The notes under the pieces were generated by a model. The model saw only the letters and a program-made list of their open reading frames with translations, made no database searches and was not told where the DNA came from. This document shows positions 10,621 to 22,608 of a DNA stretch of 64,000 nt, one piece after another. The translations under genes and the position numbers were made by a program. This DNA is from Nymphaea colorata. Taxonomy: Eukaryota > Streptophyta > Magnoliopsida > Nymphaeales > Nymphaeaceae. Numbering within the stretch: position 1 is the stretch's first letter; every line of letters begins with the position of its first letter. Location: NCBI RefSeq assembly GCF_008831285.2, contig NC_045144.1:22461716-22525715 (forward strand), in the 5' to 3' direction.

Positions 10621-10984
10621 AGAGCGTATATACCATTGAAATTCCCTGTCTTTTTCATGTAATCCTCATTCCATTGTAGGAGGAATATAGTTTTGGGCAA
10701 GGTCTTGTCAGTTTCCCAGTAAACAAAAAAATGTTTCTTCCTTGAGTAGGAAGGGTGCCTCCTACTCATTATACTTTGATGAGGAGCCATTCCCTTTAAT
10801 GGTCATCATTGTAATGGTGAAAGAAGGTGAATGAAAAGTAGCAGTGTAAGATTTCCTCACTGTGGATGTAGACTGTATTGCCTAACCACACAAGGTTGGT
10901 GTGCTTGTGCTAATTGCTTGAATAGATCTCTTTTAAGAAGGTAATCTATGATGGTTCCCTATTATATAAAATAGTTATATATTT

Positions 10985-11100
10985 TTTCATTAGGGGCTGT
11001 GAAGTTTAAGGAATCCCATTTCAAGAAGCAGATTAAGGTTAAAGGACAACGACTCACACCCTACGTCAAGGTAGTACCATAAGCTACTGATCTTGAAGAC
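10985..11100 (+). mobile_element. Possible Ty3/gypsy pol C-terminal relic
   Basis: The translation contains QIKVKGQRLTPYVK followed by an in-frame stop and LEDINP. Plant gypsy polyproteins often end with a K-V-N-G-Q-R-L-K block. The match is short and otherwise unsupported. Confidence 0.3.
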
Positions 11101-11397
11101 ATCAACCCATGGTAGACGTGACATAAGCATGAGGATATCTAACTAGAGCACTTGTGTATCATATATATACTATACTAGTTTAGTTAGTAGTTAATTACTT
11201 TGCTTTCATTTATTTTTGTATACTTCATCCAGGCATTGACCATTTGTGTTTTAGTGGTGAGTAGTTTTGTTAGACAAATGGATGTTTCAAGCATCTTATT
11301 TGGGGCTACTCAACAAGTAGTGCTTTGAGTAATCATAATTATGGTTCGTTGATGATGTAGAAAACTACATTTTCTATAAACACAGTGGTGGTGCATA

Positions 11398-11953
11398 CTA
11401 TAAAATCGTACCTGACATCAATATGTTTTGTCATCTCATGATACATCTAATCTTTGGTCAAGTGAACGACACTTTGACTATCATAATAAATAATCAACTT
11501 TTCTTGACTTGTATAAAGTTACGATAACATGCCCCTCAACTACTGCTTACGAGATTGATTCAAGTCATATAATGATTTCTTTAGAAAACACGCATGATTA
11601 TCTTTTCCTTCAACAACAAAATCTTCAAATTGATGCATATATATACATATATATATATATATTTTTAATAATTTACCAAATAAAAATGTTGTTTTAACGT
11701 CAAGCTATTCTAATTTCATATCATACATGGCAACTAAAGCAAGTATAGAACTATGCTTATCAACAAGAGAAAAAAATATCACTAAAATTAGTTTCTTCTA
11801 CCTAGTTGTAGCCTTTTGCAACTAACCATGCTTTGTCCTTTGCATCTACTAACTGTGAGGTACCTTCCTTTTTCTTAAAGACACACTTGCAAAAAATCAT
11901 CATCTTGTCCTTAAGTAATTTACAAGCTTTCATGTTTGATTTCTATGCAGAGA
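11398..11953 (-). mobile_element. Copia relic A, with RT-to-RNase H deletion
   Basis: On the minus strand this reads as RT N-terminus (VFKKKEG, then FSLVDKHSSILALVAMYDMKLE and LDVKTTFLFGKL), then SLYDLNQSRKQ, then directly RNase H (LIIYYDSQSVVHLTKD, KHIDVRYDF). Everything between the RT 'SLYGLKQSPRQW' region and the RNase H 'WLRGML' region is missing. Relic B at 23336-23915 has the same deletion. A TA-rich microsatellite (about 11637-11665) interrupts the RT part in both. Confidence 0.8.
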
Positions 11954-11954
11954 T

Positions 11955-12898
11955 TTACAAGCCAAGGGGAGTTCATGAAAAGTGGTAGAGGTCTTCAGCA
12001 AGGTAGTCTTTTATCACCTTTTCTTTTTTTGATTTGATGGAGAATTTTTCAAGGAACCTCCAAGCTAAGATCATGAGGTGGAAAAATGATATTCCTATTC
12101 TAGGAAGAGGTGCTCCTAAGTATGGCTCTATCCCGTATGTTGATGATGTGTTGTTCTTCATGCAGGCTAATGATAAATTGTTAAGACATTTGCTGGGATG
12201 TCTAAATGAATTTAATAGAGGATCAGGTATGCAGATCTAATTTTGTATCAAGGAAGACTCCAACATACTGATTGGAAGGAAGGGTAGTTTCTATTGGAGT
12301 ATTTAGGACTGCCTCTATCCCCATATAGGCTAGAGGGAAATGTTTGGGACCCTGTGGTTCTCAAAGTTCAGAAAAAATTGTGCTTATGGAAAGGAAGGCT
12401 ATTGTCGTTTGAAGGAAAAAATTGCTTGATCAATTTTTTTCTTCACACTCTTCATATATATAGGATGATGGTTCTATTAATATGCACGGATGCCATAGTT
12501 AAAAATTTAAAGATGCTCATGTCTGGGTTTTTGTGGGATAATTCAGAAGTTGGCCATAGATCCAATTTGGTTGCTTTGGAGGTTTTGGCTAGACCTCACT
12601 TGGAGGGAGGAGTTGGTTTTTGCAGATTAAAAGATAAGAATGTGGCTAATCTTGCTTTTTTGGGATATAAGGCATTGACTGAGGATAATACATGGGCAAA
12701 ACACCTGTAGACAAAAAGTATCTTAGTCTTATGAGTGCTTGGACTTGCAGGATTGGAAGCAAAGAGTCTCTAATTTGGAAGGACATTAGGAAAATATGGA
12801 AGAGGGTTTGTAACAATATTTGTTGGCAGGTGAAAGATGGGAAGAAAGCCAATTTTTTATCTGTGGAATAATGGAATTCTATTGGAATGCATAGAGTT
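11955..12898 (+). mobile_element. L1-type LINE relic, RT and downstream part (5' piece)
   Basis: Non-LTR retrotransposon ORF2. Motifs in order: SGRGLQQGSLLSPF (RT finger region, about 11975-12020), YVDDVLFFMQAN (catalytic YxDD, about 12138), FLxYLGLPLSP (about 12290), and the post-RT region WKGRLLSFEGKNCLIN, SGFLWDN, LEGGVGFCRLKDKN, NLAFLGYK. Frame changes and stops are present. The piece begins abruptly at the end of copia relic A and is cut at 12898 by Copia-2. It continues after 17768. Confidence 0.88.
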
Positions 12899-13198
12899 TA
12901 TTAACTCAGCTGAAATACACTCCAAAGAAAATCAGTATACATTAGATGTATTATGAAATATTTTTTATATCAGGCCTTGCGTGAAAGATTAGAAGTGGCT
13001 AGGCATGCTGGAACTCGTGGTGGAGCAGAGCAATGCTGGAATTCGTGGTGGAGCAGTGCAACAACTATTTGTTATAACAGAAAATATCTTTTTAAGAACA
13101 TTCTTTTGTTTTTAGTATATAAAGCACAGTTGTGCTCATTGTAAAGTAGTGCGACAGAAAAGCACAAATAGAAAAATAGAAGTTCTCTCTTTCCTTTA
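12899..13198 (+). repeat. Copia-2 5' LTR
   Basis: 300 bp, TATTAACTC...TTTCCTTTA, followed at once by the primer-binding site. It includes a twofold repeat of about 29 bp (GCTGGAA/TTCGTGGTGGAGCAG, about 13009-13065) and a TATA-like element (TATATAAA, about 13117). Confidence 0.93.
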
Positions 13199-13211
13199 TG
13201 GTATCAGAGCT
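13199..13211 (+). other. Copia-2 primer-binding site
   Basis: TGGTATCAGAGCT directly after the LTR, matching the initiator-Met tRNA 3' end. Confidence 0.9.
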
Positions 13212-13227
13212 CGAGAGAGCAGCATCC

Positions 13228-14195
13228 ATGGCGTCTCCCATTGAAGCAGCAGTCACAAACTAGAAGTACTCCTACCCGTCCATGCTGAATGTGGCAAATT
13301 TTGTGTCCATAAAACTCTCCCCAATGAATTTCCTTCTCTGGAAGACCCAGGTTCTTGGTTTGATCGAGAGTCAAGATTTGCATGGATTCATCAATGACGA
13401 AATCTTTGTTCCTGATCAGTACATTATCAATGAAGATAAGCGAGAGATTAACCCAGACTACTTGCAACGGAAGAAATCGGACCGACTCCTACGTGGGTGG
13501 ATCATGGGCACCCTATCTGAAGAAGTCCTAGGGATCGTTGTTGGTTTGAAAACATCAGAATAGGTATGGAGGACACTCGAGGAGGCATACGCTTTGGATT
13601 CTCAAGAAAGAGAATGTTGTCTGCTACAAAAATTGCAGACACACAAAAAGAAGAATATGATTATGGCTGATTACATACGGATTTTCAAAAGTATTTGCGA
13701 TGAATTGCAGGCCATTGGATGACCGGTGAATGACCATACAAAGGTCTTTCTTCTCTTAAATGGATTGGGGCCTGAATATGAGTCGTTTGTGACGTCAATG
13801 TTGAAGCCCCCAATTCCTGTTTATAAGGACGTTATACCATTGCTACAAAGCCACGAAACATTGAAGTCACTCAATCAATATGAAGGAGAAATCCAGCACC
13901 AATCTTCATTTTATGCCCAAAGTCAGATGTTCTATGGTAAACGTGGAGGAAGAGGAAGACAATACTTCTCTTCTCAAGGCAGGGGTTTTATCCATATAAC
14001 CATGGGCAACAAGATAATCAAGGAAACATTGCCAAGGCTTCAACAAATCACAAGAAATTTACAGATGCCAAAAGAAACACCACAGTGAACAAAGAAAAGG
14101 GTATGGTATGCCAGATTTGCTTTAAATCGAATCACTCTACTCTTAGATGCTGGCACAGATTTGATAATGCATATAAGGTAGAAGAAGCTGCATAA
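13228..14195 (+). pseudogene. Copia-2 gag
   Basis: Gag forms the virus-like particle and binds RNA. From the ATG at 13228 the copia gag start MASPIEAAVTN runs into a stop within 12 codons, where Trp is expected. Coding resumes with VANFVSIKLSPMNFLLWKTQVLGLI. Further pieces are at 13726-14088 (FLLLNGLGPEYESFVTSML; a Gly/Arg-rich GKRGGRGRQYFSSQGRG) and a zinc knuckle CQICFKSNHSTLRC (CX2CX4HX4C) at about 14109-14150. At least three frame breaks separate them. Confidence 0.85.
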
Positions 14196-14213
14196 GCTTT
14201 AGCGGCAATAACT

Positions 14214-14652
14214 ATGGTTGATAACCAGGATCATGCCTGTTTTCCAAACTCTGGAGCGACTTCGCACATAGCATCATACTCAGGTATGCTTCTGAACACA
14301 ACCAAATATAGAGGTACAGAAAGAGTTATAGTGGAAAATGGACAATCTCTTAAGATTACACAAGTTGGAGAAGCAAAAATCGGCTCTAACCAAAATAGAT
14401 TAAAATAGATTAGAGTTGAAGAATGTTTTAGTTGTTTCTGAAATTAGAAGAAATTTGATTTCACTAAGTCAACTAATAAGAGACTTACCAGTGGATTTTT
14501 GTTTTTCGCATGACCATTTCCAAATTAAGATCAGGGAAACAAAGCGAGTGTTAGCTGAAGGACGTCGTCAAGGTGATCTTTACATGCATGACGTAGGAAT
14601 AAAGGAGGCATGTTTTTCAAACCATCAAAACATAGTCAGTTTGGAGATATGA
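14214..14652 (+). pseudogene. Copia-2 aspartic protease (active-site Asp changed)
   Basis: The protease cuts the gag-pol precursor. The active-site block reads FPNSGATSHIAS, with Asn (AAC at 14247-14249) where the family has the catalytic Asp of D-S/T-G. Downstream LKNVLVVSEIRRNLISLSQL is the usual region after the protease. A stop at about 14406 breaks the frame. Confidence 0.82.
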
Positions 14653-15801
14653 TACAGAAGGCTAGCTCATGTTAACTATAGTGTTTTGAAATTTCTAAAT
14701 AGATAAAAACAAATATGTAGTTTGAATGTTAAAGAGAAAAATATATGTGTTGGATGTTCTATGGCAAAATCTTCTCGTTTACCATTCTTTACTACAGATA
14801 AACAAGAGACACAACCTTTTGATATGCTCCACTGTGATTTATGGGGGCCATCACCAATAGTTTCAGTACAAGGGATGAGATATTATGCAATTTTTGTTGA
14901 TGATTCCACAAAATATTGCTGGATTTTTGCTCTAAGAGAGAAATCAGATTTTGTGTCTTGTTTTGAGAAGTTTATTGTATACATAAAGAATCAGTTCAAT
15001 AAAATGATCAAGATCATTCATTCAGACGGGGGAACAGAATTTGATAATAATAGAATGAAAAAAAAATTTGACGACAATGGAATTCGTCATATAATGTCTT
15101 GCCCATACACACCACAGCAGAATGGGCAAGCTGAAAGAAGACATCGAATTGTTACTGAGTTGGGTCTAGCGATGTTATTCTATGCAAATTTACCCCTAAA
15201 GTATTGGGTGGATGCATTTAACGCTGTTGTTTGGGTTCATAACAGAATTCCTACAACACTCTTGAATATGAAATTGCCTTATGAGAAGCTGTTTGGTGTC
15301 AGGCCTGAGTATGATTACATGAAAACATTCAGGTGCTTATGCTACCCATACTTGAGAGATTATGCCAGACATATGCTAGAACCAATATCATTACCTTGTA
15401 TATTTTTGGGTTACAACACTTTGCATAAAGGCAATAGATGTTTACACCTTAAATTAGGACGAGTTTACATCTCCAAGCATTGCATATTTGATGAACACAG
15501 CTTTCCATGCAAGAGTGTGGTAGACACAAAGGTTGAAAATGTTAGAACTCAGTACGATGCTTGGTTTCCTGAAAATGAAGAAACAAAGAAATACTTGGGT
15601 GCCAAGACACAAGAACAAGAACCTATGTCTGTTTTGTCAGAAAGTGAAATAGCCAAGATGCATGGAATAGAGGAAGTGGTTGGTGATGAACATAACCACA
15701 ATACTTCAAGCTCTCACATCAGAAGTTTGAACATTAATGAGCAGGAAAACAACAACTCACAGGAGACAGACACATTTGCAAATGAGCAAAACCTGAAGTA
15801 G
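14653..15801 (+). pseudogene. Copia-2 integrase
   Basis: The longest surviving frame of this element, 14722-15801, with 359 codons. The zinc-binding part (RLAHVNYSVL...CVGC) straddles a stop before 14722. The core has HCDLWGP, HSDGGTEF and QQNGQAERRH, with 35 residues between the second Asp and the Glu, as in active D,D35E integrases. The C-terminal part has FLGYNTLHKGNRC. This domain alone looks intact. Confidence 0.9.
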
Positions 15802-17400
15802 GCATAACACCAACTCTCATACAGTAGATTGAGACACGTTCGATGCATGGAATAGTTAAGCCCAACCCACTATACCTACTGTCATGTACATTACTTCCTA
15901 AAGAACCTGATTCTATCAAAGAAGCCTTATCACATAGAGGTTGGGCAGCTGCCATGAAGGAGGAGATGATGCTCTTAAAACCACTGAAACGTGGGACTTG
16001 GTTCCAAGAAAACATGCAAAACACATCATTGGATGCAAGTGGGTTTTCAAAGCCAAAGTTAAAGTGGATGGAAGCTTGGACATGTTGAAGGCGAGGCTTC
16101 TGGCAAAGGGCTACAACCAAATACCAAGAGTGGACTTCATTGAAACATTTTCACCCTTTATTAAGCCAACAACAATCGGAATTATATTTACTGTTGCCTT
16201 GTCAAGAAAATGGAGGATACATCAAATGTTCATCAAGAATGTTTTCCTCCATGGCGAACTAGATGAACCTGTCTTCATGGATCAGCCACCAGGATTTAGA
16301 GACCCAAATAAGCCTAACTACGTTTGTAGACTAAATAAGGCTTTATATGGGCTGCGTCAATCTGCAAGAATGTGGTTTGACAAATTCAGCAACTTTCTAA
16401 CAAATTATGGATTTTTCTGCAGTCCAGTAGACTCATCGCTGTTCATTTACAAAGGCAAGCATGGAACCATATTGCTGCTTTTATACGTTGATGATATTCT
16501 AATTACTGGTGATAGACAAGATATAATCATAAGTTTTATTGCAGATATCAGTTCAGCTTTGCTATGAAAGATCTAGGAGATGTCCATCACTTCCTAGGCA
16601 TACAAGTACAACAAGAAGAAGATGCCATATTCTTAAATCAAACAAGATATGCAAAGGAAATTCTTCAACATGCAAACTTGAGTGATTGTAAGCCTAGCAA
16701 CACACCTATGGCAGAAACTCCTCATTGCAATCAGTCGAGCCCATGTTTCCAAGTTGCCACATTTTTTCGAAGCATAGTAGGTTGTCTGCAATATCTTACC
16801 TTCACTCGTCCGGACTTGGCATACAGTGTCAATTTTGTGTCACAGTATATGCAATCACCATCTCAATAGTATATACAATCACCATCTCAATTCCATTTTC
16901 AATTAGTTAAGAAAATTCTCAGATATGTGAAGGCCACTATAGAACATGGACTCTGGATACAACCAACTGATTGCATGCTTCTTCAAGGGTACTCTGACAC
17001 TGATTCGGTTGGGTGTCCAATCACCCGATGTTCAACAACTGGATATGGCATTTATCTTGGCCCAAACTGCATCTCATGGTCTGCTAAGAAACAGCCGACA
17101 GTAGCACGTTCAAGCTCAGAAGCAGAGTACCGTGCATTAGCCTCGATAGTAGCAGAGATGACTTGGATCACTTATATATTGCATGATATTGGGGTTAGTC
17201 TATCCAAGACACCAATATTGTACTATGATAATATGTCTGCATTACACATGACCATTAACCCAGTAATGCACAACAGGTCCAAACACATTGAATTGGACTA
17301 CCATTATATCAGAGAAAGAGTTGCATCCAAACTCCTTGAAACTAGATATATCCCTTCAGCAGAACAGGTGGCAGATATCTTCACAAAACCATTGGGATGA
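15802..17400 (+). pseudogene. Copia-2 reverse transcriptase and RNase H
   Basis: Open pieces are 15941-16567, 16564-16869 and 16927-17400. Visible motifs: GCKWVFKAKV, KARLLAKGYNQ, DQPPGF, LNKALYGLRQSARMWF, YVDDILITGD, KDLGDVHHFLGIQVQ, TRPDLAYSV, then RNase H GYSDTDSVGCP, RSSSEAEYRALA, YYDNMSALHM, HIELDYHYIRE and the tail EQVADIFTKPLG. The first catalytic Asp block, normally LDVKNAFLHG, reads MFIKNVFLHG, so the Asp is lost. A repeated 'ATCACCATCTCAATAGTATATACA' type duplication breaks the frame near 16855-16890. Confidence 0.88.
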
Positions 17401-17454
17401 GCTCGATTTCTTTATTTAAGGAACAAACTTGGACTAAAGCTACAACACCCAATC

Positions 17455-17469
17455 CAGTTTGAGGGGGGA
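17455..17469 (+). other. Copia-2 polypurine tract
   Basis: CAGTTTGAGGGGGGA directly before the 3' LTR. Confidence 0.85.
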
Positions 17470-17768
17470 TATTAACTCAGCTGAAATACACTCCAAAGAA
17501 AATCAGTATCCGTTAGATGTATTATGAAATATTTTTGATATCATGCCTTGCGTGAAAGATTAGAAGTGGCTAGGCTTGTTGGAACTCGTGGTGGAGCAGA
17601 GCAATGCTGGAATTCGTGGTCGAGCAAAGCAACAACTATTTGTTATAACAAAAATATCTTTTTAAGAATATTCTTTTGTTTTTAGTATACAAAGCACAAT
17701 TGTGGTCATTGTAAAGTAGTGCGACAGAAAAGCACAAATAGAAAAATAGAAGTTCTCTCTTTCCTTTA
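17470..17768 (+). repeat. Copia-2 3' LTR
   Basis: 299 bp, TATTAACTC...CCTTTA. Against the 5' LTR I count about 13 substitutions and one indel, about 95-96% identity, so the element is clearly older than Copia-3. Confidence 0.93.
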
Positions 17769-18080
17769 GAGTTACACAATCTCGTTAATTAGCAGGAAGA
17801 TCTTAAGGTCAACATGGAAAATGCACTGCTAAGATATAAGGGGGAAGCCAGATGGAAAGTTTTTGCTTCTATAGGAGAAAGGTGTAATGTTCAACTGATC
17901 CAGGGTCATGACACCATATGTTGGCGTAACAACAACCCTCCAATCACATCCAAAAGCCAGATTTGGGAGAGGATTTGAAAAAAGAGTACAACTATTAATT
18001 GGAGAAAGAAAATCTAGCTGTCTGGCTCCCTTCCTAGGGCTTGTTGGGTAGTCTATATAGGTAGCTTTGGGGTGTCATGA
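17769..18080 (+). mobile_element. L1-type LINE relic, 3' piece after Copia-2
   Basis: The reading direction matches the LINE at 11955-12898. The translation contains CWRNNNPPITSKSQIWERI and KIWLSGSLPRACW, which resemble the end of plant LINE ORF2 around its zinc-binding region (S-V/T-K-S-x-W, then W-x-G-x-x-P-R). It begins at the Copia-2 target site, so the two pieces were one LINE copy. Confidence 0.65.
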
Positions 18081-19273
18081 CCCAAGTTTTTTTACACCAA
18101 TTTTTTTTTTATAGATAATAACAAAAGAAACATTGAGTCTTATTCCGAACAAACTTGAGCAATGACCAAAACAGAAAACAAATCAAATGCCAACAAAAGA
18201 GACACTCTTTTTGACTCCACATAGAACACTTAGACTAAAACAACTAAAGTATCCATAAAGTCCAAACTCGACGTAGTGTCCAGATTGCCAATGCCGGTCC
18301 ATCACAAAGACTGAGGATGTCACTCCTGTAGCCACGATCTCTCAAGAACTACCTATAGGGATCGAAAGAAGAGTCAGATTTCTTTTGAGTATGGAAACAT
18401 CCAGTCATTCATGGAACATGGTCTGACAAAATAAGTTTAGAATTATGTTAAACAATACATATGGGGACTTTATGGTCGATGTCCGTAAGTCATCAATCCA
18501 TAATGCACCTTAGGGTTGGATCTTATCATTATGAATGAGGTGTAACTGACCTCCATATGTTTGTAGAACTAACCGTGGTCCATTAACAATGATCATGGTC
18601 ATCGTGACGAACCAACAACAAAAAACCCTATAGGCACAACTCACAGGTTGCACAGATTATATCTTCACCATGCGATCCAAACTGAACAAGGGTAACCTGA
18701 AGTGAAGCCTCCTGAGATATCCCAGATCGCCGCTGCAGCACAGGGTCCAACCACCGGTGTTACCCAAAGTGGTAGACCGGCCCCTTTAGGCACTCGGGTT
18801 GAGGGATAGGAGACGCCCTGCTCTCCAACCAAAAGCATAACAAAATCCCGAGCCCTTGTGCCGCCCAATACCCTGTGTGTCATCAAGCGCAGACGGAGGA
18901 GTGTGCGACTAAAGTAAGCTCGTGCGCATCACCATCTCCCTAGACAAAACCAACTACTAGACCAAAGTTCATGCTCGCACTCGCATGTACCATTGTATAA
19001 TACATAGTCCACGCCTTGTTCTATGCATTCAAATGTGAGGGTTATCCTTACTAGACATAGTTTATTAACTCTCCCGAAAGCCAACTTTAGGCCCCAATCC
19101 CAAAACAAAACCAGTCTAGCCAATTTAAATTCCCAAGAATTAGGGACAACCACTATAACATACACATCAGGTATACACTACCAAACTTTGTTTATTTATG
19201 GTCCTTTATCAATTTGTATATATGTGTATCCACTGGTATGGAATACACCTCATACATTCATATATCTCCTTGT

Positions 19274-19275
<2 letters not shown>
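18081..19275. other. Unassigned intergenic DNA
   Basis: No convincing coding sequence. A T-run at about 18105-18115 follows the LINE piece and might mark the end of a retroelement. Several open frames near 18665-19165 have no recognisable motif. Confidence 0.35.

Positions 19276-19330
<55 letters not shown>
19276..19330. repeat. (TA)n microsatellite
   Basis: An almost pure TA dinucleotide run of about 54 bases. Confidence 0.95.
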
Positions 19331-19332
<2 letters not shown>

Positions 19333-21689
19333 TGAACCACCCTAAGGCTTTATACTAACGATTCAGGCTATTGTCCCCTCACAATTTGTTCATATTTGAG
19401 GGCACAACCAACTTAATTTAAGTACATGAGATAGCAACGTTTGAGTTACCTCAGCTCTTTGTTAAAGAACTGTAGCATTTACATACAATTGTTTATTACA
19501 TCTCTAGCTATTTTTTTGTTTCCTCCCCTACTGGAATTTCTTTGTTCTCAGTAGTTGCTTTCAACATTTTACCTTTGTATTCATGTTTATCACTTTTAGT
19601 AGGAAGAACCACATGTCCAAGTTAGCTACACCGATCTCTGAAACCACATCTTTTACAGTTTTTCTCCATTCATCCCCACACTGCACACACCCTACAATAA
19701 TACCTTAACTCTTATGGAGCTTGGTGGTTTCAGCCAACAGTTTCAACCAGATATTTTAGAAGTTTGATTGTCGACTTCTACTAGTTTCTATTTGGTGTAT
19801 TCTCATTTCCTGTCCTGAAAATTTCTGTAAATTTTTTATCCTGATTCTATTTCTGGTTCCCCTGTTCTTGTTAGTTTTGCTTATTGAATGAATTTTCTGT
19901 ATTAGGCAAAACAACAATTCCTTTGATGACATTCCTAGGCTAACCTTACTCAAAAAGGTGATTCTATCTATTTAGATTCATCCCATTGATCTCTTCTGGT
20001 TAATTCGTAGATAACATGAGAATCTTACTGTTCTTTAATCAAATCTGCAGGTTTACTAAATAATTTTTATTTCCAACCATTCTAAGCATGTGCGGCTACT
20101 CACTGTTGCTCAGCATGTCATCAAGGGATGACTGAGTATTTCAGAATTTCCTCACCCAAATCAGATTGAGTTCTGTTATGTGTTATTATATAAACATACC
20201 AATGTATAAGAGCTGCGTGCTTCTATTACGATTAAATATTCCCCTACATATCTAGTATTACTAACTTCAACTGAGTGACAATCATAGAGTACTAAGCAGT
20301 CCCCTGCTAAGTAGGCCTTGTATCAATCGTGTTATGTTTTGCATAGGTCTAGTTAATGTTGATGCAAGACTCTCTCTTTTTCTTTCTTGTGTTTTGTTAT
20401 GATTTAAACACTAACATAATGCATGAGATCCTTAGAAGGATATGACAGAAACATAATAGCTAAGAGACATGGTTGATATATCCTACTCCTACTGAATTTT
20501 GGTGATATACATCTACAGTTTCCTATCATCACCAAACCCATTCACGAAGGAACTTACCACCCATATCATTTCAACATGCAAGCACATTTGTATTCAGTCC
20601 AGCTACTGCAACATATATCCCGCAAATTGAATTCACAGCTACATATAAGTATGTATAAGTATACACTGAAGATCTATATGTGTACCTTATATATAGATGC
20701 ATATATATTTATATATATATACAGATCTTCATAAGAACAGGGGTTTTCCCTGTTGAACTTACAACTAAGTGCCACCAGCTACAGAAAATATCAATCTATG
20801 CACATCTTAAATTTAGATATCATCACGTCACATCACCCATACATTCACCGTCTATCGTAAGACTGATCATGCAAAATACTTCCTTAATAAATCTGATTGT
20901 ATTCTAAATTTCAGAAACAACTCCATAATCGTGATCATCCTTTCATTTTAATGTAATGCATACTAACTATTTCAGTCCAACAGCCTACTTATTACTCTAG
21001 GCCTGTTCGGATACACATTACATATTTACTTACATGCATCTATATTTCATGAGCATAACATACATGAACTACATGCTGATGTCTGAATATCCCCATACCT
21101 TATTGCTTCATGCTGCAGTCAATTCAGTCCACCAAGAGGGCTGTCGTTCCAAGGTAGTCTAAAATGATTTCTTTGCAAAACATGCATTCTCATGTGTAAT
21201 TTCAGCCCCACCAAGTAGAATTCTCCTTGCTTATTATATATATACCTACCTATACAGACTATGTATAAAAGAAACTATATAACACTTACCAGGGTCTCTC
21301 TAACTGTACAGCCCCTGATTTTTTACTATCAGCACCCTAGCTCCATAGCTTTCTTGATCCTCCAAGCCGCGGATGATAGTCATGTGGACCAGTTCCTCTT
21401 TGCTCTTGATCTTCACCCCAAGATGCAGGAAAAACAGGGGTTAGCTTTCACTTTTCCGAAATAACCTTTCAATTTTTTACTATTTCAGTTACTTCTTCCA
21501 GCCAGGTATATGTTTAGTAACCCCTTTCCTTCCTTTCCATTACTGCCCCTCTATTATGTAGTTGATAGTTTCAACTATTTTTAAGAGTCATTTAAATCTA
21601 CCGTTTATAACCTGTACCTATATTTATGTTTTCACAATAATTAAAGAAAAAGAAAAATTCGTGGGAGTTACATGGGAGGCTACCCATGG
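19331..21689. other. Unassigned AT-rich intergenic DNA
   Basis: I see no gene. A short TATA-rich patch lies at about 20685-20722. No LTR ends, coding motifs or hairpins could be supported. Confidence 0.35.
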
Positions 21690-22608
21690 AAGTTAGGGCA
21701 CAACGTTTTGGCCTAAACATGGCATCGATCTATTTGGGCTTTTGTGGCTACTCCCACAAATATGTCTACTTGCTCCTTCACTGCTAATATTTGGGCTTTT
21801 GTGGCTGCATGATTTGGCATTGGTCGGAAGCCAGTTAGGGACATTTGCGCTAAGATTGTGTGGTGGTTTAACAAAAGACTGCTATGAAAAGAGATGAAGA
21901 AATGTTGGGAGGTTTGGTTTTAATCTTGTCATTTGGAGAATATGGTGTTTTAGAAACAAGGTTAAACACCAGAACGTGTGCAGGAAAACAAGAGAGGCAA
22001 AAAAGAAGGTTTGGAATGCCTGTGTTGAATTGATATTAAAGCAAGATTGGCCACTACATGTGGAGTGAGCGATTCAATTGTGGAAAAGAACTAGTATTTT
22101 TAGTTTTTTACCCTTTTTTGGCTTACTAAGAATTTGTTGGGTTGGGTCATAAAATTGACCTTCATGAAGGAAGGAGCAAGGAAGATTCTATGCAGGGCTT
22201 CTTTGGAAAGATAGTTCCATGAAAGGAGTAAACTCTTGGTGGATAATAATAGGGGGGCCAGTTTTGGATACTGCTTATTTGAATTGGATATTTCCGCTAA
22301 TAGTCTAGGATAATTCTTGTATATTCTTGAAATCTAATAGTGTAGCATGGAAGTCTTCGTTGCAGAAATTTTGCAATGGGCCATAATCTGCCTGCTCGCA
22401 TCAGGGTTGTCTTTGGTTTTTCCAGGTGGATTCAAAATAACGTTGTGTGTAATGATTTCATTTCTATAGAAGTGGTATCCTTGCTCTCTAAACAAGAGCG
22501 GTGGTGAACTGAGTGTCTGAGCTGCTCATTTGTTATTTTTATTAGTCGTTCATTCTTTCAGCTTTAATGGAGTAGGGGTGATCCTCCAACCCGTTTTTGC
22601 TTAAAAAA
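21690..22608 (+). mobile_element. LINE ORF2 C-terminal relic and 3' tail
   Basis: At about 21905-22000 the translation gives LVIWRIWCFRNKVKHQ, like the W-x-x-W-x-x-R-N block near the end of plant LINE ORF2. Downstream, 22550-22608 is a LINE-type 3' end: TTTAATGGAGTAGGGGTGATCC, CCGTTTTTGCTTAAAAAAA. The part from 22255 onward is duplicated at 30371. Confidence 0.55.

Larger units (their letters stand above)
12899..17768 (+). mobile_element. Copia-2: Ty1/copia element nested in a LINE
   Basis: Complete LTR-to-LTR copia element with a perfect 5-bp target-site duplication GAGTT (12894-12898 and 17769-17773). All domains are recognisable in copia order, but stops, frameshifts and lost catalytic residues show it is dead. 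Its termini are TA...TA instead of TG...CA in both LTRs. Confidence 0.95.

Noticed and set aside
18665-19165. Minus-strand frames with Gly/Trp-rich content
   Set aside because: No start context, no domain and no splice signals. They could be chance frames in GC-richer DNA.
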